This document shows, one piece after another, positions 7,454-15,296 of a stretch of 22,656 nt of DNA (the stretch's first letter is position 1; each line of letters begins with the position of its first letter). This DNA comes from DATKMK01 sp035541895 (GTDB taxonomy: Bacteria > Desulfobacterota > Binatia > HRBIN30 > JACQVA1), in NCBI GenBank assembly GCA_035541895.1, contig DATKMK010000116.1, forward strand, positions 1 to 22,656. Direction: 5' to 3'. The translations under genes were made by a program, and so were the position numbers. The notes under the pieces were generated by a model. It made no database searches. It was not told the DNA's origin and saw nothing but the letters and a program-made list of their open reading frames with translations.

Positions 7454-9888
7454 CCTTGCGCGTCCTGTTGATCGAAGACAGCGAGAACGATGCGGTCTTG
7501 ATCGTGCGCGAGCTGCAGCGGGCCGGCTACCAAGTGGTCTGGGAGCGCGTCGACACGGCGGCGGCGTTGACCGCGGCGTTGGCGCAAACGTGGGACGTGA
7601 TCACGTGCGATTGGGTGATGCCGCAGTTCGGCGCGCCGGCCGCGCTTGTGCTGCTGCGCCGGCATCAGGTCGACGCGCCGGTCATCATCGTGTCCGGCGA
7701 AGTGCCGGAAGAGGTGGCCGTGTCCGCCATGCGCGCCGGCGCGCACGATTGCGTGAGCAAGGATCGGTTAGCGCGTTTGGCGCCGGCGATCGAACGTGAG
7801 GTGCGGGAAGCCGAGGTCCGCCGCGCTCGCACTCGTGCCGAGCAGGCGCTCGAAGGTCGCGAGCCGCACTTCCGCTCGCTGATCGAGCAGGCGCTGGATT
7901 TAGTCTCCATTCTCGAGCCCGACGGCACGATTCGTTACGCCAGCCCGTCACACGAACAGATGTTGGGCTTCAAGCCCGAGGAACTGGTCGGGCACAACGC
8001 CTTCGAGTGGGTGCACCCGGATGACCAGGCCCGCGTCGTCCGCCGGTTTACCAAGGGCTTGGCGCAGTCGCCGGGACTCGGGAGCACCGAGTACCGCTTT
8101 CGGCGCAAGGATGGCTCGTGGTGTTTTGTTGAAGGCGTCGCAAGAAATCTCATCGCCGACCCGGTGGTGCACGGCATCCTGGTCAACACTCGCGATATCA
8201 CCAGACGCAAACAGGCCGAAGAACGCCTGCGCCAGCAGGCGGAGGAGCTGCGCGATCTGTATGATCACGCAGCGTGTGGATACCACTCGCTCGACCGGGA
8301 CGGGCGATTCGTGCGCATCAACGAAACCGAACTGCGCTGGCTCGGATATGCCCGCGAGGAGGTGGTGGGGCGCAAAACTCTTTCCGACGTGGTGACGCCC
8401 GCGGGCAAAGAGTTGTTTCAGGCCGGCTTCGCGCGGTTCGTGGCGACAGGCATCGTCAAGGATCTGGAATTCGAGATGGTCCGGAAAGACGGATCGACGT
8501 TCCCCGTCTTGCTCAACGGTACCGCGGTGACGGACGCCAACGGTCAGTTCGTCATGGGCCGCTCCACGGTGGTGGATCTCACCGAACGGCGGTGCGCGGA
8601 AGAGACCCAGCGTGCCCAGGCGCTGCGCCTCGAGATGCTGCGGGAAACCGATCGCGCGATTCTCGAGGCACGCTCGGTGGATGAATTGGCCGGGGCCGCG
8701 ATGCGGCGGATCCGCGACCTGGTTCCGTGCGATCTGGCGCTGGTGTGGTTGTTCGATCTCGACGCGGGTGTGGCGCACGTGGTTGCCAGCGAGCCGCCTG
8801 GTGCCGTGCGCGGCTTGGAAGCCACGACCGTGTCGCTGCGGGAGTTCTCCGCGCCGGCCACCTTTGTCGAGCATCCGGAGCTGTGCGTCGACGATCTGAC
8901 ACGCGTCGAACAGCCAAAGCCGGTCGTCCGCCGCCTGTTGGGTGTCGGGATGCGGAGCGTGCTTAGTGAGGCGCTGATCGGCGGAGAGCGTTTGCTCGGC
9001 GTGTTGAATCTGTCGGCGACGCGGCCGGCAGCCTTTGCTGCCGAGCACGGCGACATCGCGCGCGAGGTCGCCGACCAATTGGCGATCGCGTTGCACCAGG
9101 CGCACTTGCGCAGCCAACTGCAGCAGCATGCCGCCGAACTCGAACAACGCGTGCGCGAACGCACCGCGCAACTGGAGATGGCCAACGGCGAGTTGGCCGC
9201 GTTCAGCTATTCGGTGTCGCACGATCTACGAGCGCCGCTACGGGCGATCGCCGGCTTCAGTCGCGCGCTGCAGGATGAATGCGCGACCTCCCTCGCCCCC
9301 AATGCGCAACACTACCTCGAGCGGATCGTGGCCGGCACCGCGCGCATGGCGCAGCTCATCGAGGATCTGCTTCGCCTCGCCGGCGTCGCGCAGCACGAGA
9401 TGACCCACCAGTCGGTCGACCTCACCGATCTCGCGCGGACCATCGTTGCGGATCTCCAGAAGAGCGACCCGCAGCGCCGGGCTGAGTTCGCCATTGCGCC
9501 GGGCATGGTGGCCGCCGGCGACGCGCGCTTGCTCCGCATCGCGCTCGAAAACCTTCTCGGCAACGCCTGGAAGTACACGAGCAAGCACGCCGCCGCCCGC
9601 ATCTGTTTCGGACAAGCCATCCGCGGCGGCCGTTTGGTCTACCTCGTTCGCGATGACGGCGCGGGTTTCGATATGGCATACGCGGGAAAACTGTTCGGTC
9701 CGTTCCAGCGTTTGCATCCCGAGTCGGAATTCGAAGGCAGCGGAATCGGTCTGGCCACCGTGCAGCGGATCATTCACCGTCACGGCGGCCGCATTTGGGC
9801 CGAAGGCGCCGTCGAGCGCGGCGCAACGGTCTACTTCACGCTCGGAGAGGGGGGGAGCAATGGCGCACATCCTTCTGATCGACGATGA
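7450..9888 (+). CDS. REC-PAS-PAS-GAF histidine kinase (phytochrome-like kinase core)
   Basis: 812 residues, soluble, with no membrane segment. The receiver (3-115) has the acidic pair in IEDSENDA and phospho-acceptor Asp54 in CDWVMPQF. PAS1 is at about 140-255 and PAS2 at about 270-380, each ending in a PAC tail. A GAF domain (about 395-555) follows; it lacks an obvious bilin-binding Cys-His, so light sensing is not implied. A coiled coil (about 555-585, rich in Gln/Glu/Arg) leads to HisKA with His591 in SVSHDLRAPLRAIAGFS, then a HATPase with NLLGNAWKYTS, DDGAGFDM and SGIGLATV. The N-terminal receiver suggests it is itself phosphorylated, probably by the preceding hybrid kinase, giving a relay. 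It starts in an ATGA overlap with that kinase, and its 3' end overlaps the following REC gene by 29 bp. Confidence 0.9.
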   Translation: MTLRVLLIEDSENDAVLIVRELQRAGYQVVWERVDTAAALTAALAQTWDVITCDWVMPQFGAPAALVLLRRHQVDAPVIIVSGEVPEEVAVSAMRAGAHDCVSKDRLARLAPAIEREVREAEVRRARTRAEQALEGREPHFRSLIEQALDLVSILEPDGTIRYASPSHEQMLGFKPEELVGHNAFEWVHPDDQARVVRRFTKGLAQSPGLGSTEYRFRRKDGSWCFVEGVARNLIADPVVHGILVNTRDITRRKQAEERLRQQAEELRDLYDHAACGYHSLDRDGRFVRINETELRWLGYAREEVVGRKTLSDVVTPAGKELFQAGFARFVATGIVKDLEFEMVRKDGSTFPVLLNGTAVTDANGQFVMGRSTVVDLTERRCAEETQRAQALRLEMLRETDRAILEARSVDELAGAAMRRIRDLVPCDLALVWLFDLDAGVAHVVASEPPGAVRGLEATTVSLREFSAPATFVEHPELCVDDLTRVEQPKPVVRRLLGVGMRSVLSEALIGGERLLGVLNLSATRPAAFAAEHGDIAREVADQLAIALHQAHLRSQLQQHAAELEQRVRERTAQLEMANGELAAFSYSVSHDLRAPLRAIAGFSRALQDECATSLAPNAQHYLERIVAGTARMAQLIEDLLRLAGVAQHEMTHQSVDLTDLARTIVADLQKSDPQRRAEFAIAPGMVAAGDARLLRIALENLLGNAWKYTSKHAAARICFGQAIRGGRLVYLVRDDGAGFDMAYAGKLFGPFQRLHPESEFEGSGIGLATVQRIIHRHGGRIWAEGAVERGATVYFTLGEGGSNGAHPSDRR

Positions 9889-10225
9889 CGAAGCGGTGCG
9901 CAGCATGCTGCGCCGGACGTTGGAGCGCACCGGCCACACGGTGACCGAAGCGGCGGAGGGACGGGCGGGGTTGCGCGCGCTCGACGCGGCCGCGATCGAC
10001 CTGGTGATCACCGACATCCTCATGCCCGACATGGACGGGATCGAAACCATCACGGCGCTGCATCGCAGTCGCCCGCAGCTCAAAGTCATCGCGATGTCCG
10101 GCGGCGGCCGGCTGAAACCGGAAGGCTACTTGCAAGTTGCGACCGTGCTCGGGGCCAATCGCGTATTGCGCAAGCCGTTCGACCCCGGCGAGTTGATCGC
10201 GGCGATCGAAGAATCGTTGAAGTAG
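9860..10225 (+). CDS. Single-domain response regulator (CheY-like)
   Basis: 121 residues, receiver only. The acidic residues are Asp8-Asp10 in IDDDEA, the phospho-acceptor is Asp52 in TDILMPDMDG, Ser80 occupies the Thr/Ser switch position and Lys105 is in RKPF. There is no output domain. It starts inside the end of the upstream kinase gene (29-bp overlap) with a very strong purine-rich ribosome binding site at about 9844-9858, so it is co-produced with the kinase. It probably shuttles phosphate between the two kinases or to an unlinked histidine phosphotransferase or effector. Confidence 0.9.
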   Translation: MAHILLIDDDEAVRSMLRRTLERTGHTVTEAAEGRAGLRALDAAAIDLVITDILMPDMDGIETITALHRSRPQLKVIAMSGGGRLKPEGYLQVATVLGANRVLRKPFDPGELIAAIEESLK

Positions 10226-10242
10226 CGCGCCGCGGCGGCGCG
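10226..10242 (+). terminator. GC hairpin after the phosphorelay operon
   Basis: CGCGCCG-CGG-CGGCGCG (7-bp stem, 3-nt loop) begins immediately after the TAG of the response regulator. No T tract follows. Together with the thiolase 3' hairpin at 3683-3699 it forms a matched pair: a TAG stop, a compact GC stem, then GGTG and a heptamer array. Confidence 0.45.
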
Positions 10243-10305
10243 GTGATTGGTCTTGGTGCCGATGACTGGTCGGGGCTGTCCTTCCGGCCGGTCACGAGTC
10301 ACTAG
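10243..10305. repeat. Heptamer repeat copy between convergent genes
   Basis: Plus-sense units GTGATTG (10243-10249), ATGACTG and GTCGGGG (10262-10275) face minus-sense units TCACGAG and TCACTAG (10292-10305). The last unit contains the complementary stop codon (CTA, 10302-10304) of the CoA-transferase gene, so this repeat overlaps the end of a coding sequence. Confidence 0.6.
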
Positions 10306-11627
10306 CAAAACCCCTTCGGGATCAGATTCTTTTCGCGCGCCTCGCGCGCGAGCTGCTCGCGAAAATCGGGATGCGCGATCGCGATCAGCGCCTGCGCCCG
10401 TTCGGCCACCGACTTGCCCTTCAAGTTGACCATCCCATACTCGGTGACGACGTACATCGTGTCGGTGCGCGGCGTGGTCACGATGTTGCCCGGAGTGAGC
10501 GTCGTCACGATGCGGCTGGCGCGCTTGCCGTGACGCTCGTAGACCGATGACAGGCACATGAACGACTTGCCGCCCTTGGATTGATACGAGCCGCGCACGA
10601 ACTGCAGTTGCCCGCCGGTGCCGGTCAGATGTCGATGGCCGTCGGACTCCGAAGCGCACTGCCCCTGCAGATCGATCTGGGTGGTGTTGTTGATCGACAC
10701 CATGCGGTCGTTCTGCATGATGTTCTGCGGCAGGTTGGTGCGATCGACTGGATAGCTGCGCGCGATCGGGTTGCGATCGATGAAGTCGTATTGCTTGCGC
10801 GAGCCGGCGGCGAAGGTGAACACCATGTGCTCGCGGTCGATGCTCTTGCGTTTGCCGGTGACCAATCCGGCCTCGTAGAGATCGATCATGCCGTCGACCA
10901 ACATTTCGGTGTGAATGCCGAGGTCGCGCACGCCGGCGTCCTTGAGCGACGCGCACACGGCGTTGGGCATGCCGCCGATGCCGATCTGCAGGCACGCGCC
11001 GTCCTCCACTTCCGCCGCGATCAACCCGCCCACTTTGCGGTCGACGTCGGTCGTCGGCGCGTGGGGGAGCTCGGGAATCGGGTGCGGGTTGCCTTCGATC
11101 ACGTACTGTACGTCGTCGATATGCACCGCCTCCTGCTCGCCGTACACGTACGGCATCGCCTCGCAGGTCTCGACGATGAGGATCTTCGCGCGCTCGGCGA
11201 TCGCCTTGTGATACGAAACGGCGCCGCCGAAATTGAAGTAGCCGTTGGCGTCCATGGGCGTGGTCTTGAGGCAGACCACGTCGATCGGGTCGATAAAGCG
11301 GCGATAGTAGTCGGGCGCTTCGCCGAAATTCATCGGGATGTAGTTGCAGCGTCCGGCGTCGTGCTGTTTGCGATCGTAACCGGAGAAGTGCCAGTTGAGC
11401 CAGAGAAAGTGGTCACCGTGCGGATCGGCGTCGAGCACCGCGCGCGGCCGCAGGCTGAAGGCGGCGCGGACCTTCACCGCGCGCAGCTCCGCGGCGCGCG
11501 CCCCCAGCGCCTGGTCGAACAGATCGGGCTGGCCCATCCAGAATCCGTAGTCGACCCAGTCGCCCGACTTGACCAACGCCGCCCCGGCGTCGGCGGAGAT
11601 TTTCTTGGACCCAATCGAATACGCCAT
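10302..11627 (-). CDS. Acetyl-CoA hydrolase/transferase family protein (4-hydroxybutyrate/butyrate CoA-transferase-like)
   Basis: 441 residues from the ATG at 11627; a GTG two codons earlier (11633) is possible. No clear ribosome binding site decides between them. Family I CoA-transferase architecture with two related halves. The catalytic glutamate is Glu241 in GIHTEMLVDG, matching the Glu of clostridial 4-hydroxybutyrate CoA-transferase. The glycine-rich GTGGQLQFVRG loop follows in the C-terminal half, and VVTEYGMVNLKGKS near the C-terminus is also typical. It would transfer CoA between acyl-CoA and a short-chain acid via a glutamyl-CoA thioester, or hydrolyse acetyl-CoA. The exact acid cannot be told. 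It stands alone on the minus strand, convergent with the phosphorelay and divergent from the MDR gene. Its stop codon lies in a heptamer repeat. Confidence 0.85.
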   Translation of the reverse strand: MAYSIGSKKISADAGAALVKSGDWVDYGFWMGQPDLFDQALGARAAELRAVKVRAAFSLRPRAVLDADPHGDHFLWLNWHFSGYDRKQHDAGRCNYIPMNFGEAPDYYRRFIDPIDVVCLKTTPMDANGYFNFGGAVSYHKAIAERAKILIVETCEAMPYVYGEQEAVHIDDVQYVIEGNPHPIPELPHAPTTDVDRKVGGLIAAEVEDGACLQIGIGGMPNAVCASLKDAGVRDLGIHTEMLVDGMIDLYEAGLVTGKRKSIDREHMVFTFAAGSRKQYDFIDRNPIARSYPVDRTNLPQNIMQNDRMVSINNTTQIDLQGQCASESDGHRHLTGTGGQLQFVRGSYQSKGGKSFMCLSSVYERHGKRASRIVTTLTPGNIVTTPRTDTMYVVTEYGMVNLKGKSVAERAQALIAIAHPDFREQLAREAREKNLIPKGFC

Positions 11628-11670
11628 GACCACGAGCTAAGCCAATTCGAGCCCGAGATTCAACCGGATC

Positions 11671-11712
11671 GTGGGTCGTGCTCGTGAATCGTGTTCGGAG
11701 GGGTAGTGAGCG
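11671..11712. repeat. Degenerate heptamer repeat copy
   Basis: GTGGGTC, GTGCTC, GTGAATC and GTGTTCG in a row (11671-11697), followed by a GAGGGGTAGTGAG tail. It is a weaker member of the GTGAGTN family, in the gap between the divergent CoA-transferase and MDR genes. Confidence 0.4.
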
Positions 11713-11719
11713 AGTCCGT

Positions 11720-11786
11720 GTAGCCGCACCCTTCCGGGTGCGTCCGGCGCATGCGGACCGGGACGCAGGCTAAAGCCTGCGGCTAC
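11720..11786. repeat. REP-like triple-hairpin palindromic element
   Basis: The outer ends GTAGCCGCA (11720-11728) and TGCGGCTAC (11778-11786) are perfect 9-bp inverted repeats. Inside are CGCACCC-TTCC-GGGTGCG (11725-11742), GTCCG-N7-CGGAC (11742-11758) and CGCAGGCT-AA-AGCCTGCG (11764-11781). The outer stem competes with the first and third hairpins, so the element can switch between one long and three short structures. Similar 'GTAGCCGCAGGCTnnAGCCTGCGGCTAC' elements are, from memory, dispersed in many environmental genomes, suggesting a mobile REP-type repeat rather than a local regulator. Confidence 0.75.
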
Positions 11787-11865
11787 GGCGGCGGGACGCA
11801 ATCTGTTCAATCTGGTCAATCCGTTGTAGACCCTTCACACCAACGATTCGCGGAGGTCGTGACGC

Positions 11866-12834
11866 ATGAAGGCAGCAGTGTACTACGAGACCGGCGGACC
11901 AGAAGTGTTTCGCTACGAAGACGTGCCGGATCCGGTGTGCGACGCGGGGAGTGTGCTCATCGACGTCGGCGCGATCAGCATCGAAGGCGGCGACACGTTG
12001 CATCGCGCCGGCGGCGACATGCCGGCCCGGCCGCACATCGTCGGGTATCAGTGCGCCGGAACGATCGCTGAAGTTGGCAAGGGCGTCACCGACCGCAAAG
12101 TCGGCCAGCGCGTGGTTGCGGTGATGATGCATGGCTCGCATGCGGCGCGCGCGGCGGTGCCGGCACAGATGACCTGGGTGTTGCCCGACGGACTCGATGT
12201 CAAACTCGGTGCGTGCGTCCCAGTCGCCGTCGGCACCGCCGACGATTGTCTGTTCGAGTTCGGCCGCCTGCAGAAGGGCGAGATCGTGCTGATCCACGCC
12301 GGCGCGAGCGGCGTGGGACTCGCGGCGATCCAGCTCGCCAAGCGCGCCGGTGCCACCGTGTTGGCGACGGCGTCGAGCAACCCGAAGATCGAGCGGCTCA
12401 AACAGTATGGTCTCGATCACGGCATCAACTATCGCGAGCAGGATTTCGTCGGCGTGGTGCAAGGGCTGACCAACGGCCATGGCGCCGATCTGACGGTCGA
12501 CTCAGTTGGCGGCCGCACCCTCGAAGGGAGCATCGCCGCCGCCGCCTATCGCGGGCGAATCAGCTACGTCGGTTCGGCCGGCCGCGATGGCTATGTGCCC
12601 AACCCCGATCAACTTCGTCCGGGCAACAAAACGATCACCGGAATTTTTCTCGGAGCCGAATTGGTGCTGAACCACCGGCGCGTGCACGCCATGATTCAGC
12701 GTCACCTCGATGATGCAGCGAAGGGCAGCCTGCAGATCGTCATCGACCGGACCTACCGGCTGGCCGAGGCCGCCGCGGCGCACGCCTTCATCGAGAGTCG
12801 ACAGGCATTCGGGCGCGTGGTGCTGATCCCCTAG
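11866..12834 (+). CDS. Zinc-free MDR-family NADPH:quinone oxidoreductase-like protein
   Basis: 322 residues of the medium-chain dehydrogenase/reductase superfamily. An N-terminal GroES-like catalytic domain (about 1-120) lacks the catalytic and structural zinc cysteine sets, which places it with quinone oxidoreductase/crotonyl-CoA-reductase-like members. The nucleotide-binding motif HAGASGVGLAAIQLA (144-158) suits NADPH. VDSVGG follows in the Rossmann half, and the C-terminal strand IESRQAFGRVVLIP is typical. It probably reduces an activated double bond or a quinone; the substrate is unknown. GGAGG at 11852-11856 supports the ATG at 11866. Its TAG stop shares a CTAG tetranucleotide with the stop of the convergent MBL gene. 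Confidence 0.87.
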   Translation: MKAAVYYETGGPEVFRYEDVPDPVCDAGSVLIDVGAISIEGGDTLHRAGGDMPARPHIVGYQCAGTIAEVGKGVTDRKVGQRVVAVMMHGSHAARAAVPAQMTWVLPDGLDVKLGACVPVAVGTADDCLFEFGRLQKGEIVLIHAGASGVGLAAIQLAKRAGATVLATASSNPKIERLKQYGLDHGINYREQDFVGVVQGLTNGHGADLTVDSVGGRTLEGSIAAAAYRGRISYVGSAGRDGYVPNPDQLRPGNKTITGIFLGAELVLNHRRVHAMIQRHLDDAAKGSLQIVIDRTYRLAEAAAAHAFIESRQAFGRVVLIP

Positions 12835-13691
12835 CGATCCGTCACAAGGCGATAGGCATCGCCGTCGCGGACGACCCGGCCGGCCGTGGCGCCGGCGAAG
12901 TGGGTGCCGATGAGCAACGTCGGCGTGCCGGCGAGAGCCGAGAAGACCTCGTGTCGCGTTCGGGTAGACTGCTGCTGGTTGTAGTCGACGACCGCTGCCC
13001 ATTCCGGATGCGCCATCTGACAGGGATGATGAATGAAGTCGCCGGTGATCAGCGCGGTGTCGCCCTTCGACGCGATCCGGACGCTGACGTGCCCGGGCGT
13101 GTGGCCGAGTGTCGGCTCCAAGCGCACCTCGTCGCAGACGCGGTGGTCGGTGTCGACCAAGTCGACCAGGCCCGCGTCGAACACGGGCCGCACCGAGTCT
13201 GCGAACACCGCGACTTGCTCCGCCATCGCGTCTTGATCCCGCCAGTACTCGAACTCCGTGCGGCCCATCAGATAGCGCGCCTGCGGAAACGTCGGCCGCC
13301 ATTGCCCGTCCACCCGGATCGTATTCCAGCCGACGTGGTCGACGTGCAGGTGCGTGCACAACACGGTGTCGATTGATTCACGCGGGAAGCCCGCGGCAGC
13401 GAGATCGCGCAGAAACGGCCCCTGCAGATTGTTCCAACCCGGGACCGATCGGCCTTCCTTCTCGTTGCCGAGGCAGGTGTCGACGAGGACGCGGCGCGCG
13501 GGCGTCTCGACCACGAAGGCGTGGATGCTCATCTTCAAGCGGCCGCGGTCGTCCATGAAATGCGGTTTGAGCCATTCGATCGGCCGGCAGGCGTCGTAGG
13601 TGGCCTCCGGCAAGATGAAACGCGTACCGCCGGTCATCTCGAGTTCGACAATCTTGGTAATCGTGACATCGCCGATGCGCCACCGCTGCAT
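12831..13691 (-). CDS. Metallo-beta-lactamase-fold hydrolase (lactonase/glyoxalase II-like)
   Basis: 286 residues. The binuclear metal site is complete: HLHVDH at 114-119 (His114, His116, Asp118, His119), His197 in GHTPGH, bridging Asp218 in TGDF and His264 in GTHF. The length and these motifs match the broad COG0491 group that includes AHL lactonases and glyoxalase II, but the substrate cannot be read from sequence. There is no signal peptide, so it is cytosolic. GGGAGGA (13697-13703) lies 5 nt before the ATG. It is convergent with the MDR gene, overlapping by 4 bp, and divergent from the HAD gene. A role in hydrolysing a lactone or thioester from the neighbouring CoA chemistry is only a guess. 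Confidence 0.88.
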   Translation of the reverse strand: MQRWRIGDVTITKIVELEMTGGTRFILPEATYDACRPIEWLKPHFMDDRGRLKMSIHAFVVETPARRVLVDTCLGNEKEGRSVPGWNNLQGPFLRDLAAAGFPRESIDTVLCTHLHVDHVGWNTIRVDGQWRPTFPQARYLMGRTEFEYWRDQDAMAEQVAVFADSVRPVFDAGLVDLVDTDHRVCDEVRLEPTLGHTPGHVSVRIASKGDTALITGDFIHHPCQMAHPEWAAVVDYNQQQSTRTRHEVFSALAGTPTLLIGTHFAGATAGRVVRDGDAYRLVTDR

Positions 13692-13778
13692 GCTGGTCCT
13701 CCCGCATGTTGCCTAGCACGATTCTCCGGCGTGACGCACGACCTTGAGTCCGGCTGCGCACTCGGAGTATCAGACCGC

Positions 13779-14450
13779 ATGCCGGCGCGCTTCGATCTCG
13801 TGGTGCTCGATCTCGACGGAACACTGGTCGACAGCGAGGCACTGTTGGTTGGGATGGTGAATGAGACGCTCACGACGCACGGGCATCCGGCGGCACCGGC
13901 CGCGGCGGTGGCCGCCACGATCGGGCTGCCGCTGGCAGAGGTGTTTCGCCGCGCGCTCCCGCGGACGGGCGAACCCGAGATCGCGCGGCTGTCCGCCTGG
14001 TATCGGGGGCGCGCCGATGCATCGGAGTTCGTGCGTCAATTCCGCCTGTATCCCGGCGTGGTCGATACCCTCGCGGGGTTGCACGCGGTGGGTACGCGTT
14101 TGGTGGTCGGCACGAGCAAAGGGCGAGCGACGACGATCGACATCGTGGCGCACTGCGCGATCGATCGCTTCATTCACGAAGTCATCGGCGGCGATTGCGT
14201 CAGCCGGGGCAAGCCGCATCCGGAAATGGTCGAACGCGCCTGCGCCCAATTCGGCGCCGCCCGCGAGCAGACGCTGATGGTCGGCGATACCCCGTTCGAC
14301 ATCACCATGGGCCAGGCCGCCGGTGTTGCCACCTGCGCGGTCAGCTACGGGATGCATTCGCCCGAATCGCTGCGCGCGTTGGGGCCGGATTTCATGATCG
14401 ATCGGTTCGCGGCGCTGCATGATGTCGTGACTCGTGTTGGGGACTGGTGA
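13779..14450 (+). CDS. HAD-superfamily phosphatase (phosphoglycolate phosphatase-like)
   Basis: 223 residues, subfamily IA with a helical cap. Motif I is DLDGT with nucleophile Asp11 and acid/base Asp13; motif II is Thr112/Ser113 in VVGTSKG; motif III is Lys145 in GKPHP; motif IV is GDTPFD with Asp170 and Asp174. It should dephosphorylate a small phosphometabolite; the closest family label is phosphoglycolate phosphatase (Gph/PgpP-like). GGAG lies 11 nt before the ATG, a weak site. The last residues (VVTRVGDW) are encoded by a heptamer repeat copy that starts at 14427, so the natural C-terminus appears to have been extended by the repeat. The second SDR starts 25 nt downstream and may be cotranscribed. 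Confidence 0.87.
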   Translation: MPARFDLVVLDLDGTLVDSEALLVGMVNETLTTHGHPAAPAAAVAATIGLPLAEVFRRALPRTGEPEIARLSAWYRGRADASEFVRQFRLYPGVVDTLAGLHAVGTRLVVGTSKGRATTIDIVAHCAIDRFIHEVIGGDCVSRGKPHPEMVERACAQFGAAREQTLMVGDTPFDITMGQAAGVATCAVSYGMHSPESLRALGPDFMIDRFAALHDVVTRVGDW

Positions 14451-14460
14451 TTGGCCGGAA
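14427..14460. repeat. Heptamer repeat copy at the end of the HAD gene
   Basis: GTGACTC (14427-14433), GTGTTGG, GGACTG, GTGATTG (14447-14453), then GCCGGAA. It covers the last eight codons and the stop of the HAD phosphatase gene. GTGATTGG recurs at 10243-10250. Confidence 0.5.
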
Positions 14461-14462
14461 TC

Positions 14463-14470
14463 AGGAGGTG
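14463..14470 (+). promoter_or_regulatory. Ribosome binding site of the second SDR
   Basis: AGGAGGTG, a near-perfect Shine-Dalgarno, lies 5 nt before the ATG at 14476. It excludes the in-frame start at 14434, which lies within the HAD gene. Confidence 0.85.
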
Positions 14471-14475
14471 TTTCG

Positions 14476-15294
14476 ATGAAGCTTGCGGGCAAAGTCGCGC
14501 TCATCACCGGTGGCGCGCGGGGAATCGGACGCGGCATCGCGATGGCATTGGCCAACGAAGGTGCCGACATCGCAATTGCGGAGGTCGATCGGGTCGCCAG
14601 TGCGGCGCAGCAGTACGGCGCGGCGGCGGTGAGCGGTTATCAGGCGGCACAAACGACCGTGAAGGAAATCCACGCGGCTGGCCGGCGCGCGGTTGCGATC
14701 GAAGCCGACGTGACGCAGTGGGCGCAGGTCCAGCGCATGGTCGGCGACGCGATCGCGCAGTTCGGGCGGCTCGACCTCCTCGTGTGCAACGCCGGGGTCG
14801 TCCACATCGCGCCGGTCGAGCACATGCCGGAGGAGGAATTCGATCTCACCATGGCGGTCAATGTGAAGGGCGTGTTCCTGACGTGCAAAGCGGCGCTGCC
14901 GATCCTGAAGCAGCAACCCGGCGGGTGCATCATCAACATCGCATCGGTGGCGGGCAAGAACGGCGCGCCCGGCATGGCGCACTACTGTGCATCGAAGTTT
15001 GCGGTGGTCGGATTCACCAACTCGCTCGCCAAAGAAGTCGCGCGCTACGGCCTTCGCGTCAACGCCATCTGTCCCGGCATCTTGCGGACGCAGATGTGGG
15101 AGTATCTCGCCGACACGCTCAAACGGAGCGACGAGAGCAAGGAGGCCTCGTGGCAGCGGTACGTCAGCACGCTGATTCCTCTCGCCCGTCCGCAGACCCC
15201 CGAAGACATCGGCCAACTCGCCGTCTATCTCGCGACGGCCCCCAACGTCACCGGCCAAGCGATCAACGTCGACGGCGGGATGGAGTTGCATTGA
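14476..15294 (+). CDS. SDR-family oxidoreductase (3-oxoacyl-ACP reductase/dehydrogenase-like)
   Basis: 272 residues. TGGARGIG (11-18) binds the cofactor, CNAG is at 104-107, the catalytic Ser157 is in INIASVAG, and Tyr170 and Lys174 form YxxxK. The C-terminal INVDGGMELH is the usual classical-SDR ending. Residues 38-65 form an insertion after beta-2 (VDRV...YGAAAVSGYQ) seen in SDRs with mycofactocin- or aromatic-alcohol-type substrates, but the substrate is uncertain. The start is fixed by a near-perfect Shine-Dalgarno. It follows the HAD gene closely and is followed by a heptamer hairpin, then signal peptidase I. It is not close in sequence to the first SDR of the window. Confidence 0.87.
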   Translation: MKLAGKVALITGGARGIGRGIAMALANEGADIAIAEVDRVASAAQQYGAAAVSGYQAAQTTVKEIHAAGRRAVAIEADVTQWAQVQRMVGDAIAQFGRLDLLVCNAGVVHIAPVEHMPEEEFDLTMAVNVKGVFLTCKAALPILKQQPGGCIINIASVAGKNGAPGMAHYCASKFAVVGFTNSLAKEVARYGLRVNAICPGILRTQMWEYLADTLKRSDESKEASWQRYVSTLIPLARPQTPEDIGQLAVYLATAPNVTGQAINVDGGMELH

Positions 15295-15296
15295 GG

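Noticed and set aside
7450..9888. A bacteriophytochrome identity for the second kinase
   Set aside because: No PHY domain and no chromophore-binding Cys-His motif in the GAF domain; only the kinase core is phytochrome-like.
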